From the NCBI GenBank assembly GCA_018713165.1, contig DVFR01000021.1, forward strand, positions 1 through 64,000: 64,000 bases of DNA. Reading direction: 5' to 3'. The first letter of the stretch is position 1, and each line of letters starts with the position of its first letter. This DNA is from Candidatus Coproplasma stercoravium. Lineage in GTDB: Bacteria; Bacillota; Clostridia; Christensenellales; Borkfalkiaceae. The position numbers and the translations under genes were made by a program. Under the pieces are notes generated by a model. That model was not told the DNA's origin. It saw only the letters and a list, made by a program, of their open reading frames with translations, and did not search any database. Shown one piece after another: positions 9,504-18,437 of this stretch.

Positions 9504-11720
9504 ATGAGAAAGTTAGTTAAAGTAACGCTGATACTTCTGGCGCTTATCGCCATAGCCTTTGCGGCGGGCTACGCCGTGTATGCCTTCATAACAAAAGACG
9601 CCAAACTCGACGAGAGCAAGCTCACCGACTACGGCAGGTGCATAACGGTGTGCGACGCCGACGGGCGCGAGCTTACGAGCGCATCGCTCTCCGCGCGCAG
9701 AAAGAGCGTAAAGCTTGCCGATTTGAACAGCGACACCGTGCACGCATTCATCGCCTCAGAGGACAGAACGTTTTACAAGCACCACGGACTGAACTATGCG
9801 CGGATGGTAAAGGCGCTTGCAACAAACCTCACCTCCCGCTCCTTTAAACAGGGCGCCTCCACCATAAGCCAGCAGCTCATAAAAAACACGCACCTCTCGG
9901 GCGACAAGACGATAAAAAGAAAGCTCAACGAAATAAAACTTACGGGAAAGCTCGAAAAGAAATACTCAAAGGACGAAATACTCGAAATGTATCTGAACAC
10001 GATATATTTCGGACACAACTGTTACGGGCTGGAGAGCGCGGCGGAATTCTATTTCGGAACGACCGCTGACAAACTCACGCTTGAGCAGAGCGCGACCGTC
10101 GTCGGACTCTTATCCTCACCGAACAACTATTCCCCCTTCAAAAATCCCGAAAAATGCCTGCAAAAGCGCAATACAGTATTAAAATGCATGAAAGAATGCG
10201 GATATATCGACGAAGAAAGCTACAGTCAGGCAGTGAAAAGCCCGCTCTCAGCCGTGCAGTCTGCCGCGGGCGACGGCATGACGGCATACCTTTCGTGCGT
10301 GTTCGACGAACTTGACGGGCTGGATATCGGACTGTACGACGTGAAGGACATAAAAGTCGTGACCTACGCCGACGAGGAATTGCAGAAATCGGTCGACGGG
10401 CTGGAAACAGAATACGACGCGGCCATAATCGTAACCGATAAATCGGGCGGCGTGCGCGCGTACCGCTCCGACATAAACGGCGCGAGGCGTCAGCCCGGGT
10501 CGACGATAAAGCCTCTCCTTGTCTACAGCCCCGCGATAGAGGAAAAACTCGTATGCCCGGCCACCAAGATACTCGACGAAAAGGTGGACTACAACGGCTA
10601 CTCCCCCGAAAACCACGATAAAAAGTATCACGGCTACGTCACCGTTACGGAGAGCGTTATAAAAAGCTACAACGTCCCCGCAGTCAAAACCCTGAACGCC
10701 CTCACTCTGAAAAAGGCGGCCGCATACGCCAAAAAATTCGGAATAGACTTGGAGGACGAGGAAAAAAATCTGTCGCTCGCGCTCGGAGGAATGAAATACG
10801 GACTTTCTCTTTCCGAAATATGCGAAAAATACCGAGCATTTATGAACGGCGGCGCCTACACAAACACAAAGTTCATAAAGGAAATCAAACTTAAAAGCGG
10901 AAAAACAGTCTACCGCGCCGACGAGCAGAAAAGAAAGGTGTTTTCGGCGGGAACGGCTTCGCTTATAAATGACATCCTGTGCGAAACTGTCAAATCGGGA
11001 ACCGCGAAAAAACTCGGCTCGTTTCCCTTTGAAATAGCCGCAAAAACGGGCACCTGCGGAAACGAAAACGGCAACACCGACGGCTATTGCATAGCCTACA
11101 CGGCAAGCGACATGGTCGGAGTGTGGCTTGGAAGCGGTAAAAACAACCCGACAGACGTTACCGGTGGCGGAGATTGCTGCCGCACTGCGGGAACGATTCT
11201 GAAAAAAATATACGACGCCGCCACGCCTCCGCCCCTTGAAAAAAACGAAGGAACCAGCATAATAAATATCGACAAGGGCGAATTCAACGGCAACAATAAA
11301 ATAATGCTTGCCGACGACTGCTCGCCCAGGCTTGCAACCATGCAGATAAAAGTTTTAAAAGACGCCGTACCTTGCGAAAAATCAAGCAAATTTACAAGTC
11401 CGAGCATTAAAACGCCGCAAATCAATGTAAACAAAAACAATATTTGCATAGTATTATGTTACACAGATTACTACGCATATTTAGTATATAGAGAGGAAAA
11501 CGGTGAAAAAATACTGATATACGACGGCAGCTGGACGGAAAAAATAACGGATGAACCGGACGACGGATATATAGTATACAGCGTAACCCCCTACTACTTC
11601 GACGGGAAAACAAAACATTTCGGAAAGACGGTCGTTTTGCCTCCCATAACTTTCTCGGGAGGCAGTTCGCCACAACGCGACGCACCGAATATAACTAAAA
11701 AAGACTGGACAACTGAATAG
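9504..11720 (+). CDS. Class A penicillin-binding protein (transglycosylase/transpeptidase, PBP1a type)
   Basis: N-terminal TM; EDRTFYKHHGLNY, QGASTISQQLIKNTHL (GT51); RRQPGSTIKPLL, SYN, KTGT (transpeptidase). Confidence 0.95.
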   Translation: MRKLVKVTLILLALIAIAFAAGYAVYAFITKDAKLDESKLTDYGRCITVCDADGRELTSASLSARRKSVKLADLNSDTVHAFIASEDRTFYKHHGLNYARMVKALATNLTSRSFKQGASTISQQLIKNTHLSGDKTIKRKLNEIKLTGKLEKKYSKDEILEMYLNTIYFGHNCYGLESAAEFYFGTTADKLTLEQSATVVGLLSSPNNYSPFKNPEKCLQKRNTVLKCMKECGYIDEESYSQAVKSPLSAVQSAAGDGMTAYLSCVFDELDGLDIGLYDVKDIKVVTYADEELQKSVDGLETEYDAAIIVTDKSGGVRAYRSDINGARRQPGSTIKPLLVYSPAIEEKLVCPATKILDEKVDYNGYSPENHDKKYHGYVTVTESVIKSYNVPAVKTLNALTLKKAAAYAKKFGIDLEDEEKNLSLALGGMKYGLSLSEICEKYRAFMNGGAYTNTKFIKEIKLKSGKTVYRADEQKRKVFSAGTASLINDILCETVKSGTAKKLGSFPFEIAAKTGTCGNENGNTDGYCIAYTASDMVGVWLGSGKNNPTDVTGGGDCCRTAGTILKKIYDAATPPPLEKNEGTSIINIDKGEFNGNNKIMLADDCSPRLATMQIKVLKDAVPCEKSSKFTSPSIKTPQINVNKNNICIVLCYTDYYAYLVYREENGEKILIYDGSWTEKITDEPDDGYIVYSVTPYYFDGKTKHFGKTVVLPPITFSGGSSPQRDAPNITKKDWTTE

Positions 11721-11723
11721 TTA

Positions 11724-11760
11724 AAAAAACCTTGCGCTGCAGTTTGGGCGCAAGGTTTTT
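11724..11760 (+). terminator. Rho-independent terminator after class A PBP
   Basis: AAAACCTTGCGC-TGCAGTTTGG-GCGCAAGGTTTTT. Confidence 0.85.
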
Positions 11761-11949
11761 AAAATTAAATTTAAATTCTCGTCTGAACACAGGCTTTTTT
11801 GTTCCGCACACAAAAATTCATTCCGGCTCAGAGGCTTTAAACGGGTTTTATCATTCAGATATTTTTTAATATACTACAACCCGCCGCAGTCCGCCGCTAT
11901 CTTAGCTATTTTCCACCTCACAAAACATAATTGTCCGAACATCTTTAAA

Positions 11950-11965
11950 AGTTTCGCGTGAAACA
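11950..11965. promoter_or_regulatory. parS-like 16-mer (candidate ParB site)
   Basis: AGTTTCGCGTGAAACA, 14/16 match to parS TGTTTCACGTGAAACA; lies in an AT-rich noncoding gap. Confidence 0.45.
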
Positions 11966-12098
11966 TTTTTTTCTTTATCCATAAATATATCCGATTATAT
12001 TGCTGAATTTAGCTAAAATTTTTTATGCGCCTACTAAAAACCTTGTCATTTTGTGAAACATTTTGTAGAATTACAAAAATAGTTAAAATATTATTAAA

Positions 12099-13253
12099 TT
12101 AATATTCGTTAATTTCAAGCGTTGCGAAAGCATTGTCGAGCAGCTTTTCTACGTCGAGTTTTGCCTCCTCCGCGAGCACGTCGGCAAGTTTCGGCTTTAT
12201 TATGGGGTAATCGGGCAAAAATACCGTGCAGCAGTCCTCATACGGGCGGATTGAAACCTCGTACGCGCCAATATCGCGGCTCCTTTCGATAATTTCGTTC
12301 TTATCGAATCCGCAAAGCGGGCGCAGAACGGGCATACTCTCTATAACGCTGTTCGAAGATGTCATACCCTCTATCGTCTGACTTGCGACCTGTCCGAGGC
12401 TTTCGCCCGTTATAATGCACTGGTCGCCGTCCCGTTTCGCCAGCCTTTCGGCAAGGCGCATCATAAAGCGGCGCAAAAGCGTAACCATATATGCGCCGTT
12501 GCAATGCCTGTGTATCTCTTCCTGAATCTCCTTAACCGAAATTATCGAAAGTTTTATTCCGCAGTTGTATTCTGAGAGAATTTTGGCAAGGTCGATAACC
12601 TTCTGGCGCGCCTGCATATTCGTGTACGGATAGCTGTGAAAATGAAGGCAATCTATCTTCATGCCGCGTTTTGCTATCATATGTCCCGCCACGGGACTGT
12701 CTATACCGCCCGACATAAGCAAAAGTCCGCGCCCCGCCGTACCTACGGGCATCCCGTCGGCGCATTTTATAAACTTGTTGAACACGAGCGCCGTTCCGTC
12801 CTCGCGCACGTCGATATTTATTATAAAGTCGGGCTCGTGAACGTCTACCGTAAGATTTTTGTTGCTGTCTAAAAGCCTGCCGCCTATCTGTGCGCTAATC
12901 TGCGGCGAATTGAGATAAAAAGTTTTATCCGCGCGGTGCGTTTCGACTTTGAACGAGCCGAAACTGTCCGCCGCAGCCTGCGCGGCGTGGAAAATCTCGT
13001 CCATGTCGGCCTTGACTTTGTAGCCCACGCTGAGTGAATGTACGCCGAACACCTTTGAGAGCTTTTTTACAATCTTATCGACGTCGCCCTCGCCGAAGTT
13101 TTCAACCAGGTACCTGCCGCTTCTTCTTCGTATTTCGTGGCGTATTCCCTTTAACGATTTTTCCATATTTGCGGCAAAAACGCGTTCAAAATAGCCGCGG
13201 TTTTTGCCCTTTAAATGTATCTCCGCATAGCGGATAATTATAACGTGTTCCAT
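12099..13253 (-). CDS. thiI: tRNA 4-thiouridine synthetase ThiI (no rhodanese domain)
   Basis: THUMP region; GLLLMSGGIDSPVAGHMIAKRG; ITGESLGQVASQT. Confidence 0.95.
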   Translation of the reverse strand: MEHVIIIRYAEIHLKGKNRGYFERVFAANMEKSLKGIRHEIRRRSGRYLVENFGEGDVDKIVKKLSKVFGVHSLSVGYKVKADMDEIFHAAQAAADSFGSFKVETHRADKTFYLNSPQISAQIGGRLLDSNKNLTVDVHEPDFIINIDVREDGTALVFNKFIKCADGMPVGTAGRGLLLMSGGIDSPVAGHMIAKRGMKIDCLHFHSYPYTNMQARQKVIDLAKILSEYNCGIKLSIISVKEIQEEIHRHCNGAYMVTLLRRFMMRLAERLAKRDGDQCIITGESLGQVASQTIEGMTSSNSVIESMPVLRPLCGFDKNEIIERSRDIGAYEVSIRPYEDCCTVFLPDYPIIKPKLADVLAEEAKLDVEKLLDNAFATLEINEY

Positions 13254-13254
13254 A

Positions 13255-14382
13255 TTATTTCGTCATCTCTCTGTCTTTGCGCACGGCGCCGTTTAAAATT
13301 TCTGCCGCCCGTTCGGCTTCCGGTATAGTGCTGTTCGAGCAAAAACTTATGCGGAGAACTCCGTCTATAAGATTTTCCTTTATTCCGCAAGCCTGCATCA
13401 CGCGCGAATAGCGCTTTGCCGAATTGGACGAACATGCCGAGCCCGTGCCGATAATCAGCCCCTCGTCGTCGCACATATGAAGTATCGTTTCGCCGCGCAC
13501 GCCCTCCGCCGCAACAGTCAGAATATAGGGCGACCCGCCACCTTGCGATATACGGACGAACAGCTCCTTATCAAGCAGTTCCCACAGCCTGTTTTTTACG
13601 GCTGAGATTTTTTTATAATTATCCTCAATCGAGCCGTAAACCTTTCCGGCGGCAAATTCAAGCATTTTAATGCCGAATACGTTCTCTGTGCCGCTTCGCT
13701 GCCCCTTTTCCTGTCCGCCGCCCCAGATATACGGACTGAGTACGAGCTTTTTGCGCTTTATCAGCGCGCCCGTGCCCTTAACGCCGCCTATCTTGTGCGC
13801 GCTGAGCGAATACATATCGACGTTTTGCGAAAGTCTGAAAGGAATTTTCCCGTATGCCTGCACTCCGTCGGCATGAAAGAGTGTGCGCGGATTTTTCTTC
13901 TTTACCGCCGCCGCGATTGCGTTTATATCGTTTACCGCGCCCGTCTCATTGTTGACGTGTATGACGGATACGAGCGAAGTTTTGCCGTCTGTAAGCGATA
14001 AAAGCGAGTCAACGTTTACCCCTCCGTCGGGATTGAGCGCGGCAAAGCGCGCCTCAATTCCCCTGCGGGCAAGTTCGTTTGCCGCCGAAAACACCGCCGC
14101 ATGTTCGCCGTAAGTCGTGACGATATTTCCGCGCCTGCCGCCGCAGAAGAGAGCCTGGTTGTCAGCCTCAGTTCCGCATGAAGTGAGCACGGCCTCATAC
14201 TCGTCGGGGTCGGCTATATGTGAGACAATATTCCTTCGCGCCTCTTCGAGTTCGAGGTGCAAATTATATCCTTCCGCGTACAGCGCGGAAGGATTGTAAA
14301 ATTTTTCGGTAAGATATTTTGCGGCGGCGGAAAGGCAGTTTTCGTCGGGCTTTGTCGTCGCCGCATTGTCAAAGTATATCAT
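13255..14382 (-). CDS. Cysteine desulfurase (NifS/IscS family)
   Basis: IYFDNAATTKP; SLSAHKIGGVKGTGALI; GSACSSNS; adjacent to thiI as in the NifZ-ThiI pairing. Confidence 0.95.
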   Translation of the reverse strand: MIYFDNAATTKPDENCLSAAAKYLTEKFYNPSALYAEGYNLHLELEEARRNIVSHIADPDEYEAVLTSCGTEADNQALFCGGRRGNIVTTYGEHAAVFSAANELARRGIEARFAALNPDGGVNVDSLLSLTDGKTSLVSVIHVNNETGAVNDINAIAAAVKKKNPRTLFHADGVQAYGKIPFRLSQNVDMYSLSAHKIGGVKGTGALIKRKKLVLSPYIWGGGQEKGQRSGTENVFGIKMLEFAAGKVYGSIEDNYKKISAVKNRLWELLDKELFVRISQGGGSPYILTVAAEGVRGETILHMCDDEGLIIGTGSACSSNSAKRYSRVMQACGIKENLIDGVLRISFCSNSTIPEAERAAEILNGAVRKDREMTK

Positions 14383-17300
14383 TATATTTCAATCACGCCT
14401 TCATAGGACTGCTTAACGGAACCGTCGAGCACGAGGTCGCCGTTTTCGAGGTACTTTACGAAGAGGTCGCCGCCGCGAAGTTTTACGGTAATCACCTTAT
14501 CCTTCGCGCACCAGCCCACCTTTACCGCCGCCGCAACTACCGCCGCCGCAGCCGTGCCGCAAGCCATGGTTTCGCCGTTGACCTTGTCCCATACGCGGAG
14601 CTTGAGCGTGAGGTCGTTTACCACCCTCGCGCACTCGACGTATGCAAGTCCGGGGAATATTCCCGATGCCAGCACAGCCTGGCCGAGACTCTCGATATCG
14701 ACGTCGTCCACTTTGTCGCAGAAGATGATGCAGTGCGAATTGCCCACCCTTACGGCGGTCGTCTCATACGCCTTTCCGCCGAAAGTCATAAGCATGCACA
14801 CGATTTCGCTCTCAGTCTTTGCGGGAATCTCCTTCGGGTCGAACGTAGCCCTGCCGAGGTTTACCGAAACGGAGCTTGCAACACCGTTGAACGAAACAAC
14901 TTCGAGCGTTTTAACGCCGCCGCACGTTTCAACGGTAATCTTATCGGAGTTGACCATGCGCTTATCGAATACGTATTTTGCAACGCACCTCAAAGGATTG
15001 GCGGCAAGTCCGCCGCTGCTTCCGTCGCGGTTGAACACCCTCATCTTGCAGTCGGCCACGTCAGATTTTTCAATCATCACTATGCCGTCGCTGCCTATTC
15101 CGTAGTGCCTGTCGGAGAAATTTATCGCAAGCGATTCGGGGCAGGTTATCTTGTTGTCGAAATTGTTGAAGAATATATAGTCGTTGCCGCAGCTGTGCAT
15201 TTTGCAGAAATTGAGCTTCAATTTCTCCCTGCGCAGGTGGTTGATATCGACGAGTTCGGTGTTGAACTGCGTATATCTGCCCGCAATGCAGTCGGCAAGC
15301 GCGTTGGTCGTATCGAGCGAAGTGAGCACTGTTATGCCGAGCAGAATCGCATGGTGATGGAGCGAAATGTAGTTGGTTATCGACTCCATGTCCGTCTTGC
15401 CCGTGTACACGACGTAGTCGATTTTGCCCTCGTCCATGAGCTTGAATATGTCGTCGTTCGTGGAGAGGCGCGCAACTTCCGTGCACTCTATGCCGAGACT
15501 GCGGATGACGTTCGCCGTGCCCTTCGTGGCGTAGAACGTAAGCCCGAGGTCGGCAAACTTTTTGACGATATTTACTATTTCGTACTTATCCTGGTCGTTT
15601 ACCGTGAAGTAAATTCCCGAAGGGTGCTGCTTAGTGGGGTGTTTCATGTTGAAGCCCGCAGATACGAGCCCCTTGAAGAGCGCCTCCTCTATCGTCTTGC
15701 CTATGCCGAGGACTTCACCCGTGGACTTCATCTCGGGACCAAGCTGCGAGTTCACGTCGTTGAGTTTTTCAAACGAGAACACGGGCACTTTTACCGCCAC
15801 ATAGGGCGAGTTGGGATATAAGCCCGTGCCATAGCCGAGGCGCTTTAACTTTGCGCCTACGAGAATCTTGGTCGCAAGCTCAACCATGGGTACGCCCGTA
15901 ACCTTGGAGATATACGGAATGGTTCTCGACGCCCTCGGGTTTACCTCTATTACATAGAGTTCGTTGTGGTAAATGAGGTACTGTATGTTTATAAGCCCCT
16001 TCGTCTTTAACGAGAGCGCAAGCTCGATGGAGATATCCACCACCTTTTTGAGCATTGCGTCGCTCAGATTGTAGGGAGGATAAACGGCAATAGAGTCGCC
16101 GCTGTGAACGCCCGCGCGTTCGATATGCTGCATTATGCCGGGGATAAGCACATCCACGCCGTCGGATATCGCGTCGACTTCGAGCTCCGTGCCCATGAGA
16201 TACTTGTCGCAGAGAACGGGGTTTTCAATCTTCTGCGCGAGTATGACGTCCATGTACCTCTCGATATCGTTCTGCGTGAAGGCTATGGTCATGTTCTGGC
16301 CGCCTATAACATACGAAGGACGGAGAAGCACGGGATAGCCGAGCTTTTCGGCGGCAGAGATTGCCTCCTCCTTCGTCATTACGGTGAGCCCCTTGGGACG
16401 CGCTATGGAGAACTGTTCCAAAAGTTCGTCGAACCTCTCCCTGTCCTCGGCGAGGTCTACGCTGTCGGCAGGGGTGCCGAGAATGCGTATGCCCTTTTTA
16501 TCGAGGTAGCTGCACAGCTTTATTGCCGTCTGTCCGCCGAAAGTTATAACTACGCCGTAGGGCTTTTCGACGTCTATTACCGACTGAACGTCCTCGGGAG
16601 TGAGCGCCTCGAAATACAGCCTGTCGGCAGTGTCGAAGTCGGTGGATACCGTTTCGGGGTTATTGTTTATGATTATAACCTCGTAGCCCATCTCTTTGAG
16701 CGTCCACACGCAGTGAACGGACGAATAGTCGAACTCGATGCCCTGACCGATTCGTATGGGGCCCGAGCCGATAACTATTATCCTGCGCTTTTTGCTGCGC
16801 TTTACAAAGGGTTTGGCCTCGTCGTGGTCGGGCTCGTCGTAAGTTGAGTAGAAATACGGCGTCTGGGCGGCAAACTCCGCGCCGCAGGTATCTACCATCT
16901 TGAACACGGCGTCCCTGTGCATGGGAAGTTTGTTACCCGATATCTTTTCGAGCTCCTTGTCGGGATAGCCCATCTTTTTACCCTGCATATACTGTGCACG
17001 GGTGAGCGGCTTGCCGGCTATTTCGCACTCGAAATCGGAGAGATTTTTGAGTTTGTTCAAAAACCACTTGTCTATCTTGGTTATTGCGTGAATATCGTCT
17101 ACCGATATGCCGCGCTTTATCGCGCTGAATACGACGAACAGCCTCTCGTCGGTAAGTTCGTGCAGTTTAGCGCGGATTTCCTCGTCGGAAAACTCGGCCA
17201 TTTTGGGCATATTGAGCGTGCCGAGCGAAATTTCGGCGCCGCGCACCGCCTTCATTATAGCCATCTCGAAGGAAGTGCCTATCGCCATCACCTCGCCTGT

Positions 17301-18437
17301 CGCCTTCATTCTCGTGCCGAGCGTGCGCTTTGCATAGAGGAATTTATCGAACGGCCACTTGGGAAGCTTAACGACGACATAGTCGAGAGTGGGCTCGAAG
17401 CAGGCATAAGTTTTGCCCGTTACATCGTTTTTAATCTCGTCGAGCGTGTAGCCGAGGGCAATCTTGGTGGCAACCTTGGCAATAGGATAGCCCGTCGCCT
17501 TGGAGGCGAGCGCCGAAGAGCGCGAAACACGGGGATTGACTTCTATTACAGAGTATTCAAAAGAATCGGGATTGAGCGCGAACTGGCAGTTGCAGCCGCC
17601 TTCTATGCCGAGCTCGGTTATGATGTCGAGCGAAGCCGTGCGGAGCATCTGATACTCTTTGTCGGAGAGCGTAACTGCTGGCGCGATTACTATCGAGTCG
17701 CCCGTGTGTATGCCGACGGGGTCGAAGTTCTCCATCGAGCAGACGGTGAGCACGTTGCCCGCGCCGTCGCGCAGAACTTCGAACTCTATCTCCTTCCAGC
17801 CGCCGATGTACTTTTCAATCAGTACCTGCGTGATAGGCGAGAGCATGAGTCCGTTGTGGGCTATGATTTTAAGCTCCTCCTCGTCGTGGGCAACGCCGCC
17901 GCCCGCGCCGCCGAGCGTGTATGCGGGGCGCACGATTACGGGATAGCCGCCTATTTTATTTGCCACTTCGAGGCACTCTTCAACCGTGTAGGCAATATCG
18001 GAGGGAACGACGGGCTGGTTAATCTTCTGCATGGTCTCTTTAAAGAGCTCCCTGTCCTCCGCCCTGTCAATCGCGCTTAAATTTACGCCGATAAGTTTTA
18101 CGCCCCACTCATCGAGAAAGCCCTCTTTTGCAAGCTGGCAGCCGAGGGTGAGACCCGTCTGTCCGCCGAGAGAAGCAAGCAGGCTGTCGGGACGTTCCTT
18201 TATGATTATTCTCTTTAACGTATCTATGGTGAGCGGCTCGAGATATATCTCGTCTGCGAGCGCCTTGTCGGTCATTATAGTTGCGGGATTGGAGTTACAG
18301 AGAACTACGTCGAGCCCCGCGTCTTTAAGAACGCGGCATGCCTGCGCGCCCGCATAGTCGAACTCGGCAGCCTGGCCTATTACTATGGGGCCCGAACCTA
18401 TAACGAGTACTTTTTTGATATCCTCTCTCTTAGGCAT
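14382..18437 (-). CDS. carB: Carbamoyl-phosphate synthase large subunit fused to a C-terminal DapF-fold (diaminopimelate epimerase-like) domain
   Basis: One 1351-aa ORF. CarB part ~15222-18437 (two ATP-grasp halves, MGS-like domain ending ...AGRYTQFNTELVDINHLRREK). DapF-like part ~14385-15221: LKLNFCKMHSCGNDYIFF, SDRHYGIGSDGIVMI, MRVFNRDGSS, VGNSHCIIF, NGETMACGTAAAA. Confidence 0.93.
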   Translation of the reverse strand: MPKREDIKKVLVIGSGPIVIGQAAEFDYAGAQACRVLKDAGLDVVLCNSNPATIMTDKALADEIYLEPLTIDTLKRIIIKERPDSLLASLGGQTGLTLGCQLAKEGFLDEWGVKLIGVNLSAIDRAEDRELFKETMQKINQPVVPSDIAYTVEECLEVANKIGGYPVIVRPAYTLGGAGGGVAHDEEELKIIAHNGLMLSPITQVLIEKYIGGWKEIEFEVLRDGAGNVLTVCSMENFDPVGIHTGDSIVIAPAVTLSDKEYQMLRTASLDIITELGIEGGCNCQFALNPDSFEYSVIEVNPRVSRSSALASKATGYPIAKVATKIALGYTLDEIKNDVTGKTYACFEPTLDYVVVKLPKWPFDKFLYAKRTLGTRMKATGEVMAIGTSFEMAIMKAVRGAEISLGTLNMPKMAEFSDEEIRAKLHELTDERLFVVFSAIKRGISVDDIHAITKIDKWFLNKLKNLSDFECEIAGKPLTRAQYMQGKKMGYPDKELEKISGNKLPMHRDAVFKMVDTCGAEFAAQTPYFYSTYDEPDHDEAKPFVKRSKKRRIIVIGSGPIRIGQGIEFDYSSVHCVWTLKEMGYEVIIINNNPETVSTDFDTADRLYFEALTPEDVQSVIDVEKPYGVVITFGGQTAIKLCSYLDKKGIRILGTPADSVDLAEDRERFDELLEQFSIARPKGLTVMTKEEAISAAEKLGYPVLLRPSYVIGGQNMTIAFTQNDIERYMDVILAQKIENPVLCDKYLMGTELEVDAISDGVDVLIPGIMQHIERAGVHSGDSIAVYPPYNLSDAMLKKVVDISIELALSLKTKGLINIQYLIYHNELYVIEVNPRASRTIPYISKVTGVPMVELATKILVGAKLKRLGYGTGLYPNSPYVAVKVPVFSFEKLNDVNSQLGPEMKSTGEVLGIGKTIEEALFKGLVSAGFNMKHPTKQHPSGIYFTVNDQDKYEIVNIVKKFADLGLTFYATKGTANVIRSLGIECTEVARLSTNDDIFKLMDEGKIDYVVYTGKTDMESITNYISLHHHAILLGITVLTSLDTTNALADCIAGRYTQFNTELVDINHLRREKLKLNFCKMHSCGNDYIFFNNFDNKITCPESLAINFSDRHYGIGSDGIVMIEKSDVADCKMRVFNRDGSSGGLAANPLRCVAKYVFDKRMVNSDKITVETCGGVKTLEVVSFNGVASSVSVNLGRATFDPKEIPAKTESEIVCMLMTFGGKAYETTAVRVGNSHCIIFCDKVDDVDIESLGQAVLASGIFPGLAYVECARVVNDLTLKLRVWDKVNGETMACGTAAAAVVAAAVKVGWCAKDKVITVKLRGGDLFVKYLENGDLVLDGSVKQSYEGVIEI

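Noticed and set aside
14319-15821. 500-aa plus-strand ORF antisense to carB::dapF
   Set aside because: Opposite-frame shadow of a well-supported coding gene; composition (R/H/V/Y-rich) is typical of complementary reading of GC-rich codons, with no recognisable domain.
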